A DNA stretch of 32,517 nt from an uncultured Prevotellaceae bacterium (GTDB taxonomy: Bacteria > Bacteroidota > Bacteroidia > Bacteroidales > Bacteroidaceae), in assembly GCA_946404865.1 (NCBI GenBank), contig CAMJFC010000034.1, positions 1-32,517 on the forward strand, in the 5' to 3' direction. The notes under the pieces were generated by a model. That model had not been told where the DNA came from. It worked only from the letters and a program-made list of their open reading frames with translations, and made no database searches. Every line of letters begins with the position of its first letter. Within the stretch, counting starts at the first letter, position 1. The translations under genes and the position numbers were made by a program. Positions 26,364 to 32,517 of this stretch are shown here, in pieces.

Positions 26364-27097
26364 CGAAAACACTCTCATGTGCCATCGTGGACGACGAACC
26401 GTTGGCTGTCCAACTGCTGGAGTCTTTTGTCAAACGCACTCCGCAACTGTCTCTGACCGCCTCATTTACCGATTCGGTCGAGGCCTTCAAACAACTGGCG
26501 CAGTCACCCGTCGATTTGCTCTTCCTCGACATACAGATGCCTGATGTCAACGGCTTGGAACTGGCCCATCAGTTGCCGCCGCAGACGTTTATCATCTTCA
26601 CTACGGCTTTCCGTGAGTTCGCGTTCGAGAGCTATGAGGTCAATACCGTCGATTTCCTCCTCAAACCCATTCGCTACACCAAATTCCTCGCCGCTGTGGA
26701 GAAGGTAGTGCAAAGAAACGAAGAGCGCGCCAAGGTCTCTGTACCCCCGGCGAGAGAAGGGGAGGGGACTTACTCTTTCCTCCGGGTTGACGGTGAACTG
26801 CGACGGGTGGATTTCTCGCAGATTCTCTACGTGGAGGGCATGAAAGATTATGTGAGTTTTTATCTGGAGGGTGAGCGCCGCCCGCTGATTACGCACCTCA
26901 CCATGAAAGCCGTGGAACAGATGTTGCCTGCCGACCGTTTTATGCGGGTCAACCGCTCCTATGTGGTGGCATTAGACAAAATCCGTTCCATCGACCGTAA
27001 CCTGTGTTTGTATATCGGCGACGAAATCATCCGAGTCACCGATATGTATAAGGATGCCTTCAATGAATACCTCACCCGCTTAGGGCTGAAGACATAA
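26360..27097 (+). CDS. LytTR-family response regulator
   Basis: A 245-aa regulator translationally coupled to the kinase. The receiver domain (residues 4-120) has the acidic pair in IVDDEP, the phosphoacceptor Asp57 in LLFLDIQMPDVNG, and the conserved Lys in FLLKPIRYTKF. The C-terminal LytTR DNA-binding domain (about 137-240) shows FLRVDGELRRVDFSQILYVE, KDYVSFYLE and FMRVNRSYVVALDKI. The linker SVPPAREGEGTYS (about 128-140) is encoded by DNA resembling the G/C-rich repeat element found between genes. The likely target is the promoter of the small secreted protein upstream. Confidence 0.95.
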   Translation: MTKTLSCAIVDDEPLAVQLLESFVKRTPQLSLTASFTDSVEAFKQLAQSPVDLLFLDIQMPDVNGLELAHQLPPQTFIIFTTAFREFAFESYEVNTVDFLLKPIRYTKFLAAVEKVVQRNEERAKVSVPPAREGEGTYSFLRVDGELRRVDFSQILYVEGMKDYVSFYLEGERRPLITHLTMKAVEQMLPADRFMRVNRSYVVALDKIRSIDRNLCLYIGDEIIRVTDMYKDAFNEYLTRLGLKT

Positions 27098-27109
27098 GAG
27101 GAAAACTAA

Positions 27110-27190
27110 CTACTCCCCTCCCTCGGGAGGGGCAGGGGGTGGGGCTGTTTCTACTCCCCTCCCTCGGGAGGGGTTGGGGGTGGGGCTTTA
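27110..27190. repeat. Two tandem copies of the G/C-rich palindromic element
   Basis: Copies at 27110-27150 and 27151-27190 each read CTACTCCCCTCCCTCGGGAG, then a G-rich tail, differing only in GGGGCAGGGGG versus GGGGTTGGGGG and at the ends. Eight-bp arms CCCCTCCC and GGGAGGGG flank TC. They fill the gap between the convergent regulator and LUD genes and may end both transcripts. Confidence 0.85.
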
Positions 27191-27826
27191 GTACCCTAAA
27201 TCCTCTCCTACCAAGATGACAATATGCCGTTTGGCGGGATGCGAGTTGCGCAGGAAATGGATGTAATTGCAGATGCTCTGCGGTGAATTGCAGTTATGGC
27301 ATGCGCCGTCTTTCTGACAAGGGGTCTGTATGTCAAAGCGGGCCGCGTTGATGGGCGAGGCGGTGCTGCGTGCCCGTGCCAGGGCGGCTTCGGTCGTCTG
27401 AGCCACTTTGTTCATTCCCACGATGAAGATGACCCGCTTCGGACCCCATGTGATGGCGGCCACACGGTTGCCGTTGCCGTCGATGCTCACGATGATGCCG
27501 TCTTCCGAAATGGCATTGGCGCTGGCCAGATAGAAGTCGCATCCAAAGGCCTTGCGGTAGATGGCTGTCTTCTCTTCTTCTGTCGTGGCCTCGTCGCGGT
27601 CGTAAACCACATAATGGCCTTCTTTCAAACGGCGGGTCAGTCCCGTCTCACGGATGGACACCGAACCGCCCCACGTCACGCTGCTGCCTTCAGGCATCAG
27701 GCCGAGGGCCTTCTCCACGGCTTCGGCGCTTGTCTTGCAATAATAGGCTTCAAAATGGCGGCGCTCCAGATTCTTGATCATCTTCTCTGCCAGCCGCTCG
27801 TTGCGTATCTCTAATGGTGTTGACAT
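27188..27826 (-). CDS. LUD-domain protein with a C-terminal cysteine cluster
   Basis: A 212-aa cytoplasmic protein of the LutC/YkgG-like LUD family. The N-terminal helical part is followed by GSSVTWGGSVSIRETGL, ANAISEDGIIVSIDGNGNRVAAITWGPKRVIFIVG, typical of the fold. Near the C-terminus are four cysteines in TPCQKDGACHNCNSPQSICN (spacing C-x5-C-x2-C-x6-C), which could bind an iron-sulfur cluster or metal; this is inference. Family members are often labelled lactate utilization proteins, but stand-alone forms have no settled role. A lutA-like gene begins 4.6 kb to the right on the other strand, which may be coincidence. Confidence 0.85.
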   Translation of the reverse strand: MSTPLEIRNERLAEKMIKNLERRHFEAYYCKTSAEAVEKALGLMPEGSSVTWGGSVSIRETGLTRRLKEGHYVVYDRDEATTEEEKTAIYRKAFGCDFYLASANAISEDGIIVSIDGNGNRVAAITWGPKRVIFIVGMNKVAQTTEAALARARSTASPINAARFDIQTPCQKDGACHNCNSPQSICNYIHFLRNSHPAKRHIVILVGEDLGY

Positions 27827-27827
27827 A

Positions 27828-27932
27828 AGTGTTGAGTGGTTATCGTTGAGTGTTGAGTGTTTAAGGTTTAGTTTTCTAAGACATATCTCTTACCTCTTAC
27901 CCCTTACCTCTTACCTCTTTTTTACCCCTAAC
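27828..27932. repeat. Composite tandem array upstream of the LUD gene
   Basis: GTGTTGAG units (27829-27860) give way to TTTAAGGTTTAG and then to TTACCTC/TTACCCC heptamers (27891-27930). The same three parts in the same order make up the array upstream of folC. Confidence 0.8.
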
Positions 27933-27940
27933 AGGGGGGG

Positions 27941-27975
27941 CAAAAAAAGAGATACCCGTTTGTGAAGGTATCTCT
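27941..27975 (-). terminator. Terminator of the tRNA transcript
   Basis: On the minus strand AGAGATACC and GGTATCTCT (27967-27975 and 27948-27956) pair over 9 bp with a 10-nt loop, followed by a run of seven T. It begins a few bases after the tRNA 3' end. Confidence 0.85.
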
Positions 27976-27980
27976 CTCTG

Positions 27981-28055
27981 TAGGGACGATCGGGCTCGAA
28001 CCGATGACCTCTGCAATGTGACTGCAGCGCTCTAAACCAACTGGGCTACGCCCCT
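27981..28055 (-). tRNA. tRNA-Val, anticodon CAC
   Basis: A 75-nt cloverleaf can be read: acceptor AGGGGCG/CGTCCCT with one G-U pair, D arm GCCC...GAGC with a C-A mismatch, anticodon arm CTGCA-GTCACAT-TGCAG, variable loop AGGTC, T arm ATCGG-TTCGAGC-CCGAT, discriminator A. U33 precedes CAC, which reads the valine codon GUG. CCA is not encoded. It is a single gene with its own promoter and terminator. Confidence 0.88.
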
Positions 28056-28073
28056 ATCTCTTAATTGCGCGTG

Positions 28074-28105
28074 CAAAGGTAAGGCGTTTTTTTGAATGCG
28101 CCAAA
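28074..28105 (-). promoter_or_regulatory. Promoter of the tRNA gene
   Basis: On the minus strand TTTG (28102-28105) and TACCTTTG (28074-28081) are 20 nt apart, a full consensus match, with the tRNA 5' end about 18 nt downstream. Confidence 0.75.
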
Positions 28106-28121
28106 TTTTTTAACAACTTTT

Positions 28122-28982
28122 TTATTGATTGGTCCAATAAACTTCTTCCTCTACCACATATTTGCTCTCTCTGCCGCTTATTCCGTCGGTCGCAAGCATT
28201 TCTATGCGCCCTAACATGGGGTAGGTCAAATGATACGAGTTCTCGCGGTTCTTGCCTATGAACTCGAATAATTGTCGGGTGGGGTAGTAGGGGCTGTCTG
28301 ACATGAAATACATGGTAAAGGGCTGGTTCATCTCGTATTGAATCGTGAGACGGGGCTCTCTCACACTTACCATTGATGCCGAGCCCGTCATCTCATACGT
28401 TAAGCCTTCTGTTGGCGAGTCATGCCAGATGATGTGATAGGTGGTGGCGTGGCGGGTGATGCCAGAGTCAAGGAGAAACGCGAAGGGTGAGGCATGGTTC
28501 ATGTCGGCCGGTCTTGTTGAAATGACATCAACGTTCCACTCGCCGTTGCCGCTTTGACTCAGGGTCAACTGATGCTGTGTGTGGCTCGTGTCGCTCCACG
28601 CCATGCCGTCGATGTGCGTCACGCCGTCGTCGGTGTCATACACGGTCAACTGATATTGGGTCTGGATGGCCCAATGGGTTGACATCTTATAATACGTGCG
28701 ATTGTTTTGCACATCTTGCAATTCGTCAATCTGTACCTCGCGGAAATAAAGCGCATTGACCGAGTCGCGTTTCTCTTCGCTGGTCTGCCTTACGTATTCT
28801 TTCAGTTGGTAGGTCAACAATATCATGTCGGCATATTGCATGGTGGGTATCATGGCGTAGCGATACACCAAGTCGCGCGTGTCGGTCGGGTCTCCTCCGC
28901 ATTCCCATTCTTCTCTGTCTATGTGATAGCAGGATGAGAGCAAGGTGAGCATTACGATACTTAATAAGGTGGCTTTTTTCAT
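28122..28982 (-). CDS. Lipoprotein of unknown function
   Basis: A 286-aa protein with the lipoprotein signal MKKATLLSIVMLTLLSSCYH (lipobox LSSC), so it is anchored in the envelope. I recognise no domain. After a Cys-containing start (REEWECGGDPTDTRDLVYRY) it is predicted to be mainly beta-strands. It lies 75 bp behind the barrel protein gene on the same strand and is probably cotranscribed with it. Both diverge from the sigma factor operon, which suggests they belong to the same envelope-related unit. Confidence 0.82.
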   Translation of the reverse strand: MKKATLLSIVMLTLLSSCYHIDREEWECGGDPTDTRDLVYRYAMIPTMQYADMILLTYQLKEYVRQTSEEKRDSVNALYFREVQIDELQDVQNNRTYYKMSTHWAIQTQYQLTVYDTDDGVTHIDGMAWSDTSHTQHQLTLSQSGNGEWNVDVISTRPADMNHASPFAFLLDSGITRHATTYHIIWHDSPTEGLTYEMTGSASMVSVREPRLTIQYEMNQPFTMYFMSDSPYYPTRQLFEFIGKNRENSYHLTYPMLGRIEMLATDGISGRESKYVVEEEVYWTNQ

Positions 28983-29057
28983 TGATGTATGATTTATCTG
29001 TTGTATGAATTGTTAGTAAGGCGATGTCGTTCTGCCGCCAAGTGATGACACCAAGCG

Positions 29058-29696
29058 TCAAAACCGCATTCCCGCTCCGGCACGGAGTACACCCAGATGG
29101 CCGAGGCCAAACTCGCCGAAGCAGAATAACTTCTTGCCCAAGGAGATGCCGAAGAGGGTGACGTGATAGACGGAACAGGAATGAGAGCGGATAGAGGCAT
29201 CGTCAATGTCCTGGTCCCAATAGTGGCTATGGCCGACAGACACTCCCGTGTAAATCTTTACCTTAGGTCGGTACAAAGGGTAGTATCTGAATGAGAATAG
29301 CATATTCAGATAAGTGCTTGACCGACTGTCGATGCCACCGGGACGGTTGACATAGTCTCTGTCTTTGCGTTTTTGACTTTCGCCTTGGAGAGCAAGGGTG
29401 GCACCAAGGGCAAACTGACTGTTCCACAAACGGAAGTGATAATGATATTGCAGGTCAAACGATGGTGTCTGTTTCACCTTCCCTAAATCGTATTTCAGCA
29501 CACGGTATTGTTCTAATGGGGTTGTGGCCTTTTTCTTCTCGTTATCGTGGCACCCTATCTCCAAATAATCTCCATTAAGTGTTCCCCATCCCAAGTCGAA
29601 TGAGATTTCATGGCGGGGCAGCTCTTCTTGTTGTGCTCGCGACACGATGGGCAGCGCCAGCCATAATGATGTCAATAATAATGTTTTGGTATTCAT
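29058..29696 (-). CDS. Probable outer-membrane beta-barrel protein
   Basis: A 212-aa protein with the signal peptide MNTKTLLLTSLWLALPIVSRAQ. The mature part alternates polar and hydrophobic residues in strand-sized pieces (HEISFDLGWGTL, FDLQYHYHFRLW, FALGATLALQG, LNMLFSFRYYPLY, KIYTGVSVGH) and ends in GVLRAGAGMRF with a terminal Phe, the usual signal for barrel assembly. About eight strands would fit. No enzymatic motif. It is the first gene of the left arm of the divergent envelope locus. Confidence 0.8.
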   Translation of the reverse strand: MNTKTLLLTSLWLALPIVSRAQQEELPRHEISFDLGWGTLNGDYLEIGCHDNEKKKATTPLEQYRVLKYDLGKVKQTPSFDLQYHYHFRLWNSQFALGATLALQGESQKRKDRDYVNRPGGIDSRSSTYLNMLFSFRYYPLYRPKVKIYTGVSVGHSHYWDQDIDDASIRSHSCSVYHVTLFGISLGKKLFCFGEFGLGHLGVLRAGAGMRF

Positions 29697-29738
29697 TTTT
29701 TTTAAGTCCTTTTGCCCCTAAAACAGCTGCCGTGGCGG

Positions 29739-29785
29739 AATCTTGCACAAAAACGAGAAAAAAGTTTCACCGTATGTGCAAGATT
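29739..29785. promoter_or_regulatory. 11-bp perfect inverted repeat in the divergent promoter region
   Basis: AATCTTGCACA (29739-29749) and TGTGCAAGATT (29775-29785), spacer 25 bp, lie between the barrel gene and the sigma operon. Each arm reads TGTGCAAGATT toward the gene on its side, so they could be matched -35-like sites for divergent promoters or one operator pair. Confidence 0.65.
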
Positions 29786-29788
29786 TTG

Positions 29789-29796
29789 TATTTTTG
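29789..29796 (+). promoter_or_regulatory. -7 element for the sigma factor operon
   Basis: TATTTTTG matches TAnnTTTG, 23 nt before the first start codon of the operon and directly after the right arm of the inverted repeat. Confidence 0.55.
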
Positions 29797-29819
29797 TTGT
29801 TTGATAAACAGAAATAACA

Positions 29820-30425
29820 ATGAAACAGACAACGAAAACAATGAAGCATGGCATACATAGTATAGTGTGTGCGGTAGTACTGGTAATAGTTTGCGTCTCG
29901 TGTGCGACAGGGGGCGACGATTTCAATCCAGCCAGACCGCAAAGCAATCCAATACAACCCTTTTTCGGACATTATCTCGGCAAATGGCGCATCAATCAGG
30001 ACGATGCCGATGAAGCGGCGATGACTGTGGATGCCACGACCATCGACTTCACCAACCTGCCTTGCAGGGCCATCCTCGGCAAACTGTTGGGCGAAGAAAA
30101 GGCGCTTGAGATGATTCCTACGATAGAATATGGACACTATGCCATCTCTTACAGCCTGCTGGGGGTGTCGGCCAATTCAAACGCCTACGAGATGTCGCGC
30201 GAACCTTATACTTTCTCATATCTGCAGGATGGGGTCAAAAAGACGATGCGCATCGATTTCCGTGAGAAGTCGCAAGCGGGTTATTACAGCAATTCCGATA
30301 TGCTGGTCGTTGTCCTCAATGTGGATCAACTCACCATCACAGGCGGAGGAGAAGAGGAGGTGTTGACGAAAGACTGGACGTTTACGTTCTATCCGAACCA
30401 GAAGAACGAAGGATATCTTCAATGA
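29820..30425 (+). CDS. Lipoprotein, first gene of the sigma factor operon (DUF4840-like)
   Basis: A 201-aa protein with a lipoprotein signal: KTMKHGIHSIVCAVVLVIVC then VSCATGGDD (lipobox VSC); either the ATG at 29820 or that at 29841 could start it. The mature part (FFGHYLGKWRINQDDADEAA, FTNLPCRAILGKLLG, DWTFTFYPNQKNEGYLQ) resembles Bacteroidetes lipoproteins grouped as DUF4840, a label I give from memory. It overlaps the sigma factor gene by 4 bp (ATGA), so translation is coupled. A role as sensor or target of the sigma system is possible but unproven. Confidence 0.8.
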   Translation: MKQTTKTMKHGIHSIVCAVVLVIVCVSCATGGDDFNPARPQSNPIQPFFGHYLGKWRINQDDADEAAMTVDATTIDFTNLPCRAILGKLLGEEKALEMIPTIEYGHYAISYSLLGVSANSNAYEMSREPYTFSYLQDGVKKTMRIDFREKSQAGYYSNSDMLVVVLNVDQLTITGGGEEEVLTKDWTFTFYPNQKNEGYLQ

Positions 30426-30979
30426 TGACTGAACAGGTTCTTTTGCAACAAGTCATTCGTGGCGACCGCACAGCTCAGCGCGAGTTGTATAGCCGCTATT
30501 CGGGATGTGCCGCGTCGGTAGCGATGCGGTATGTGGCCGATACGGAGGGCATGAAAGATGTGTTGCAAGAGAGCTTTGTCAAGGTCTTTACGTCCGTTGC
30601 GCAGTTCGAATACCGGGGCGAGGGCTCGCTCAAGGCGTGGGTGATGCGTATCGTGGTCAATATGTCGCTCAATTACCTGAAACGGCGGATCAGATATGTT
30701 GAGGCTGAACAGATACCTGATGTGCCTGACGACGACGATGAACCCGACCTGATGCGGGTGCCGCCAGAACGGCTGATGACGATGATTGGCGAACTGCCAC
30801 CAGGCTACCGAACGGTGCTCAACCTCTTTGTCTTCGAGCACAAAAGCCACAAAGAAATCGCACGCCTGTTGGGCATCAAGGAAAACTCGTCCGCCTCACA
30901 ATATCTGAGGGCTAAAAAATTAATCGCTAAGAAAATCAAGAATTATATCCGTGACAACGATGAAGAGAGACTCATTTGA
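30422..30979 (+). CDS. ECF-type RNA polymerase sigma factor
   Basis: A 185-aa sigma-70 family protein with only regions 2 and 4. Region 2 covers about residues 10-95 (ELYSRYSGCAASVAMRYV, DVLQESFVKVFTSVAQF, GSLKAWVMRIVVNMSLNYLK). An acidic linker (PDVPDDDDEPD) follows. Region 4 is at about 118-175 (ELPPGYRTVLNLFVFEHKSH, KEIARLLGIKENSSASQYLR). Either of two adjacent ATGs (30422, 30425) can start it. It overlaps the preceding lipoprotein gene by 4 bp and the anti-sigma gene by 20 bp, so the three proteins are coupled. Confidence 0.95.
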   Translation: MMTEQVLLQQVIRGDRTAQRELYSRYSGCAASVAMRYVADTEGMKDVLQESFVKVFTSVAQFEYRGEGSLKAWVMRIVVNMSLNYLKRRIRYVEAEQIPDVPDDDDEPDLMRVPPERLMTMIGELPPGYRTVLNLFVFEHKSHKEIARLLGIKENSSASQYLRAKKLIAKKIKNYIRDNDEERLI

Positions 30980-32330
30980 ACAACAACTCCGTAACCGTCT
31001 CGACGGGTACGAGCCGCAGGTGCCAGAAGACTTGTGGCAGGAGATTGATGCGCGCCTCTCTTCTCAAGAGAATGCGGCGCATACCGATGCCGGAGAACCC
31101 TCTCGGCAAACCCGCATCCGTCCGTTGTGGTGGTTCACGGCTGCCGCCGCCGTCATCTCGCTTGTTGTCATCCTATGGATGTCAAACGGCAATTCTTCCG
31201 GCATTCATCCCCAACAACGTCAACTCGCTGCCAGCGACACTCTCCCTGTCCCACCCGCCACTCAAGTTCCCCCCGCCACTCAAGTCCCACCAACCACTCA
31301 AGTCCCACCAACCACTCAAGTCCCACCAACCACACATCACTTGACCCAGTCTGAAGGTCCCTTCACACATACACCGGTACCTTCTAACTTAAGGGGAGAA
31401 CAGGATCACCAGTCCCAATCGCCCCACCAGTCCCAATCGCCCCGCCTGTCTCAGCGCTCTCAGTCTTCCCATCTGCCCCATTCGTCCCACTTACCCCAAA
31501 CGTCCCACTTACCCCAAACGTCCCATCTAACACAGTCCTCCCATCTGCCCCAGTCCCCCGACACCCTCTCCGTCACCTCGCCAGAACATCCCGTCCCTCA
31601 TCTGGTTCAGGGCAATCTTCCCCAACTCGTGTCCCCCTCCATAGGAGAGGGTACGGGGGAGGCTCCTACGGGGGACATTTCCCTCTCTCTCTTCGCCTCC
31701 AACGCTTTCAACAGTTGCGGCGATGCTTCAGCCGTTTATATGAACCCGGTTTTGGCTGATGCTTATCAAATGGCTTTCAATAATTCACCTTCTGGCTACC
31801 CGGACATGCCTGAACGTTACGAGCTGGTGGACTATGAAGAGAAATCAGAACACCACCGACCGGTGACCGTCGGCCTCTCCGTCGGTTTCCCGTTTACCGA
31901 CCGCTGGGCTATACAGACGGGGCTCACCTACAACTGGCTCACGTCCGACTTCACACACATCATGCCGAGTGCCACCATCACCGACCATCAGACCTTGCAG
32001 TATTTAGGCATCCCCCTAAGTGTCTCCTACCGCGTTTGGAGCAGTGGCTCCTTCTCTGTCTATGCTGCTGCGGGAGGAGCGGTGCTGTTCAACACCGTGG
32101 CTAAACTCTCTACCGATGGCATCAAGAGCCATCTCTGCCACGACCGTCTGCAGTGGTCGGCGAGTGTCATGGCGGGTGCCGAATACACGTTCATTCGTGC
32201 ATGGTCGCTCTATCTTGAACCGGGACTCACTTATTACCCCGACAATGGTAGTTCCATACAGAATTTCTATAAAGACAAACCGCTGAACGTAAGTCTGCAA
32301 ATGGGCTTCAGGTATCGTTTTGGACAATAA
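30960..32330 (+). CDS. Anti-sigma factor fused to an outer-membrane barrel, predicted to span both membranes
   Basis: 456 aa from the ATG at 30960 (a GTG at 30951 is less likely). Residues 1-52 are a cytoplasmic segment with FEQQLRNRLDGYEPQVPEDLWQ, like the N-termini of anti-sigma factors. One inner-membrane helix follows (about 55-74, LWWFTAAAAVISLVVILWM). Residues 75-300 are a disordered Pro/Thr/Ser/Gln/His linker with six-residue repeats (TQVPPT, HQSQSP, SHLPQT). Residues 301-456 form an eight-strand-like barrel (VTVGLSVGFPF, WAIQTGLTYNWL, LNVSLQMGFRYRFGQ). This architecture matches the dual membrane-spanning anti-sigma factors (Dma) of Bacteroides thetaiotaomicron, which control vesiculation. 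The partner sigma overlaps it by 20 bp. Confidence 0.88.
   Translation: MKRDSFEQQLRNRLDGYEPQVPEDLWQEIDARLSSQENAAHTDAGEPSRQTRIRPLWWFTAAAAVISLVVILWMSNGNSSGIHPQQRQLAASDTLPVPPATQVPPATQVPPTTQVPPTTQVPPTTHHLTQSEGPFTHTPVPSNLRGEQDHQSQSPHQSQSPRLSQRSQSSHLPHSSHLPQTSHLPQTSHLTQSSHLPQSPDTLSVTSPEHPVPHLVQGNLPQLVSPSIGEGTGEAPTGDISLSLFASNAFNSCGDASAVYMNPVLADAYQMAFNNSPSGYPDMPERYELVDYEEKSEHHRPVTVGLSVGFPFTDRWAIQTGLTYNWLTSDFTHIMPSATITDHQTLQYLGIPLSVSYRVWSSGSFSVYAAAGGAVLFNTVAKLSTDGIKSHLCHDRLQWSASVMAGAEYTFIRAWSLYLEPGLTYYPDNGSSIQNFYKDKPLNVSLQMGFRYRFGQ
31251..31334 (+). repeat. 18-bp coding repeats in the periplasmic linker, first block
   Basis: Four to five copies of CCACTCAAGTCCCACCAA, each encoding TQVPPT-like hexapeptides, nearly identical at the DNA level, which indicates recent duplication. 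Confidence 0.85.
31404..31559 (+). repeat. 18-bp coding repeats in the periplasmic linker, second block
   Basis: Copies of CAGTCCCAATCGCCCCAC (HQSQSP) followed by ACGTCCCACTTACCCCAA (SHLPQT) and diverged relatives, all in an 18-bp frame-keeping period. Confidence 0.8.
31629..31665 (+). repeat. G/C-rich palindromic element inside the anti-sigma coding region
   Basis: CCCCCTCCATAGGAGAGGG with a TACGGGGGAGGCTCC tail follows the pattern of the intergenic element and encodes SPSIGEGTGEAP in the linker. Confidence 0.6.
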
Positions 32331-32375
32331 GTTTCACCAAATAACGGCTACACGACAAAAAAACTCCCAATAATT

Positions 32376-32406
32376 TTTGTGTATTGCATATTTTTCGCTA
32401 TATTTG
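32376..32406 (+). promoter_or_regulatory. Promoter of the lutA-like gene
   Basis: TTTG (32376-32379) and TATATTTG (32399-32406), 19 nt apart, match the -33/-7 consensus. The leader is about 50 nt. Confidence 0.65.
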
Positions 32407-32461
32407 CCCAATTCTTATGAAAGACAGTTAACAATCTATTAGCGAACTTATATTTTAATAC

Positions 32462-32517
32462 ATGAAAATCGGTCTATTTATCCCTTGTTATGTCGATGCC
32501 CTCTATCCTGAAGTGGG
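32462..32517 (+). CDS. lutA: LutA/LldE-like iron-sulfur protein, first codons only
   Basis: The frame from the ATG at 32462 reads MKIGLFIPCYVDALYPEV and runs off the window. This start (GLFIPCY...LYPEV) is the conserved N-terminus of LutA/LldE, the cysteine-rich-motif subunit of the L-lactate oxidation complex. Only 18 residues are visible, but the match is distinctive. lutB and lutC would be expected further right. Confidence 0.75.
   Translation, partial: MKIGLFIPCYVDALYPEV

Noticed and set aside
27110..27190. Insertion sequence ends
   Set aside because: No transposase or target duplication is seen; the units match the short palindromic element found elsewhere in the window.
31127..31370. 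Frames in the other phases of the anti-sigma linker (SPTNHS and GWWDLS repeats)
   Set aside because: They are frame-shifted readings of the 18-bp coding repeats; the real frame runs from sigma overlap to barrel without interruption.

Overview
The window looks like chromosomal DNA of a Bacteroidales bacterium, most likely a Prevotella-like gut or rumen species. Evidence: many start sites are preceded by the Bacteroidetes promoter motif (TAnnTTTG at -7, often a TTTG about 20 nt upstream) and there are no clear Shine-Dalgarno sites; secreted proteins end in Prevotella-type C-terminal 'YSIDGR...GIFI...KKVVK' domains; the arabinose regulator is of the Nudix type known from Bacteroides; and an ECF sigma factor is paired with an anti-sigma factor fused to an outer-membrane barrel. 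No rRNA, CRISPR array, transposase or phage gene was seen.

Left part (1-5200), minus strand: an L-arabinose operon read right to left: secreted lipoprotein aldose epimerase, Na+/sugar symporter, Nudix-type AraR regulator, araD and the N-terminal part of araA, which runs off the window. Next come a repeat-rich 426-bp gap, a small unrecognised 63-aa protein gene, a large secreted alpha-amylase with starch-binding modules, and fhs (formate-tetrahydrofolate ligase).

Middle: rightward from a divergent promoter region, a secreted pectinesterase, a lipoprotein and an SH3-domain protein. These converge on a leftward galactose operon (aldose epimerase, MFS hexose permease, galK). Further right, also leftward, lie a housekeeping group: an ABC-F protein, grpE, dnaJ and folC.

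Right part (24.6-32.5 kb): a small secreted LTxxQ-like protein, then a LytS-type sensor kinase and a LytTR response regulator. The promoter of the small protein carries two phased direct repeats that fit the LytTR binding-site pattern. Then a LUD-domain protein, a tRNA-Val, and a divergent envelope locus: on one side a lipoprotein and a barrel protein, on the other a lipoprotein, an ECF sigma factor and an anti-sigma factor predicted to span both membranes. An 11-bp perfect inverted repeat sits between the two arms. The window ends in the first codons of a lutA/lldE-like gene.

Together the metabolic genes describe a plant-polysaccharide degrader: starch and pectin are attacked outside the cell, arabinose and galactose are taken up, epimerised and phosphorylated or isomerised inside. 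The intergenic gaps are unusually rich in short-period tandem repeats (7-, 8-, 12- and 20-bp units) and in a G/C-rich palindromic element that always lies in the same orientation and has twice entered a coding region in frame.
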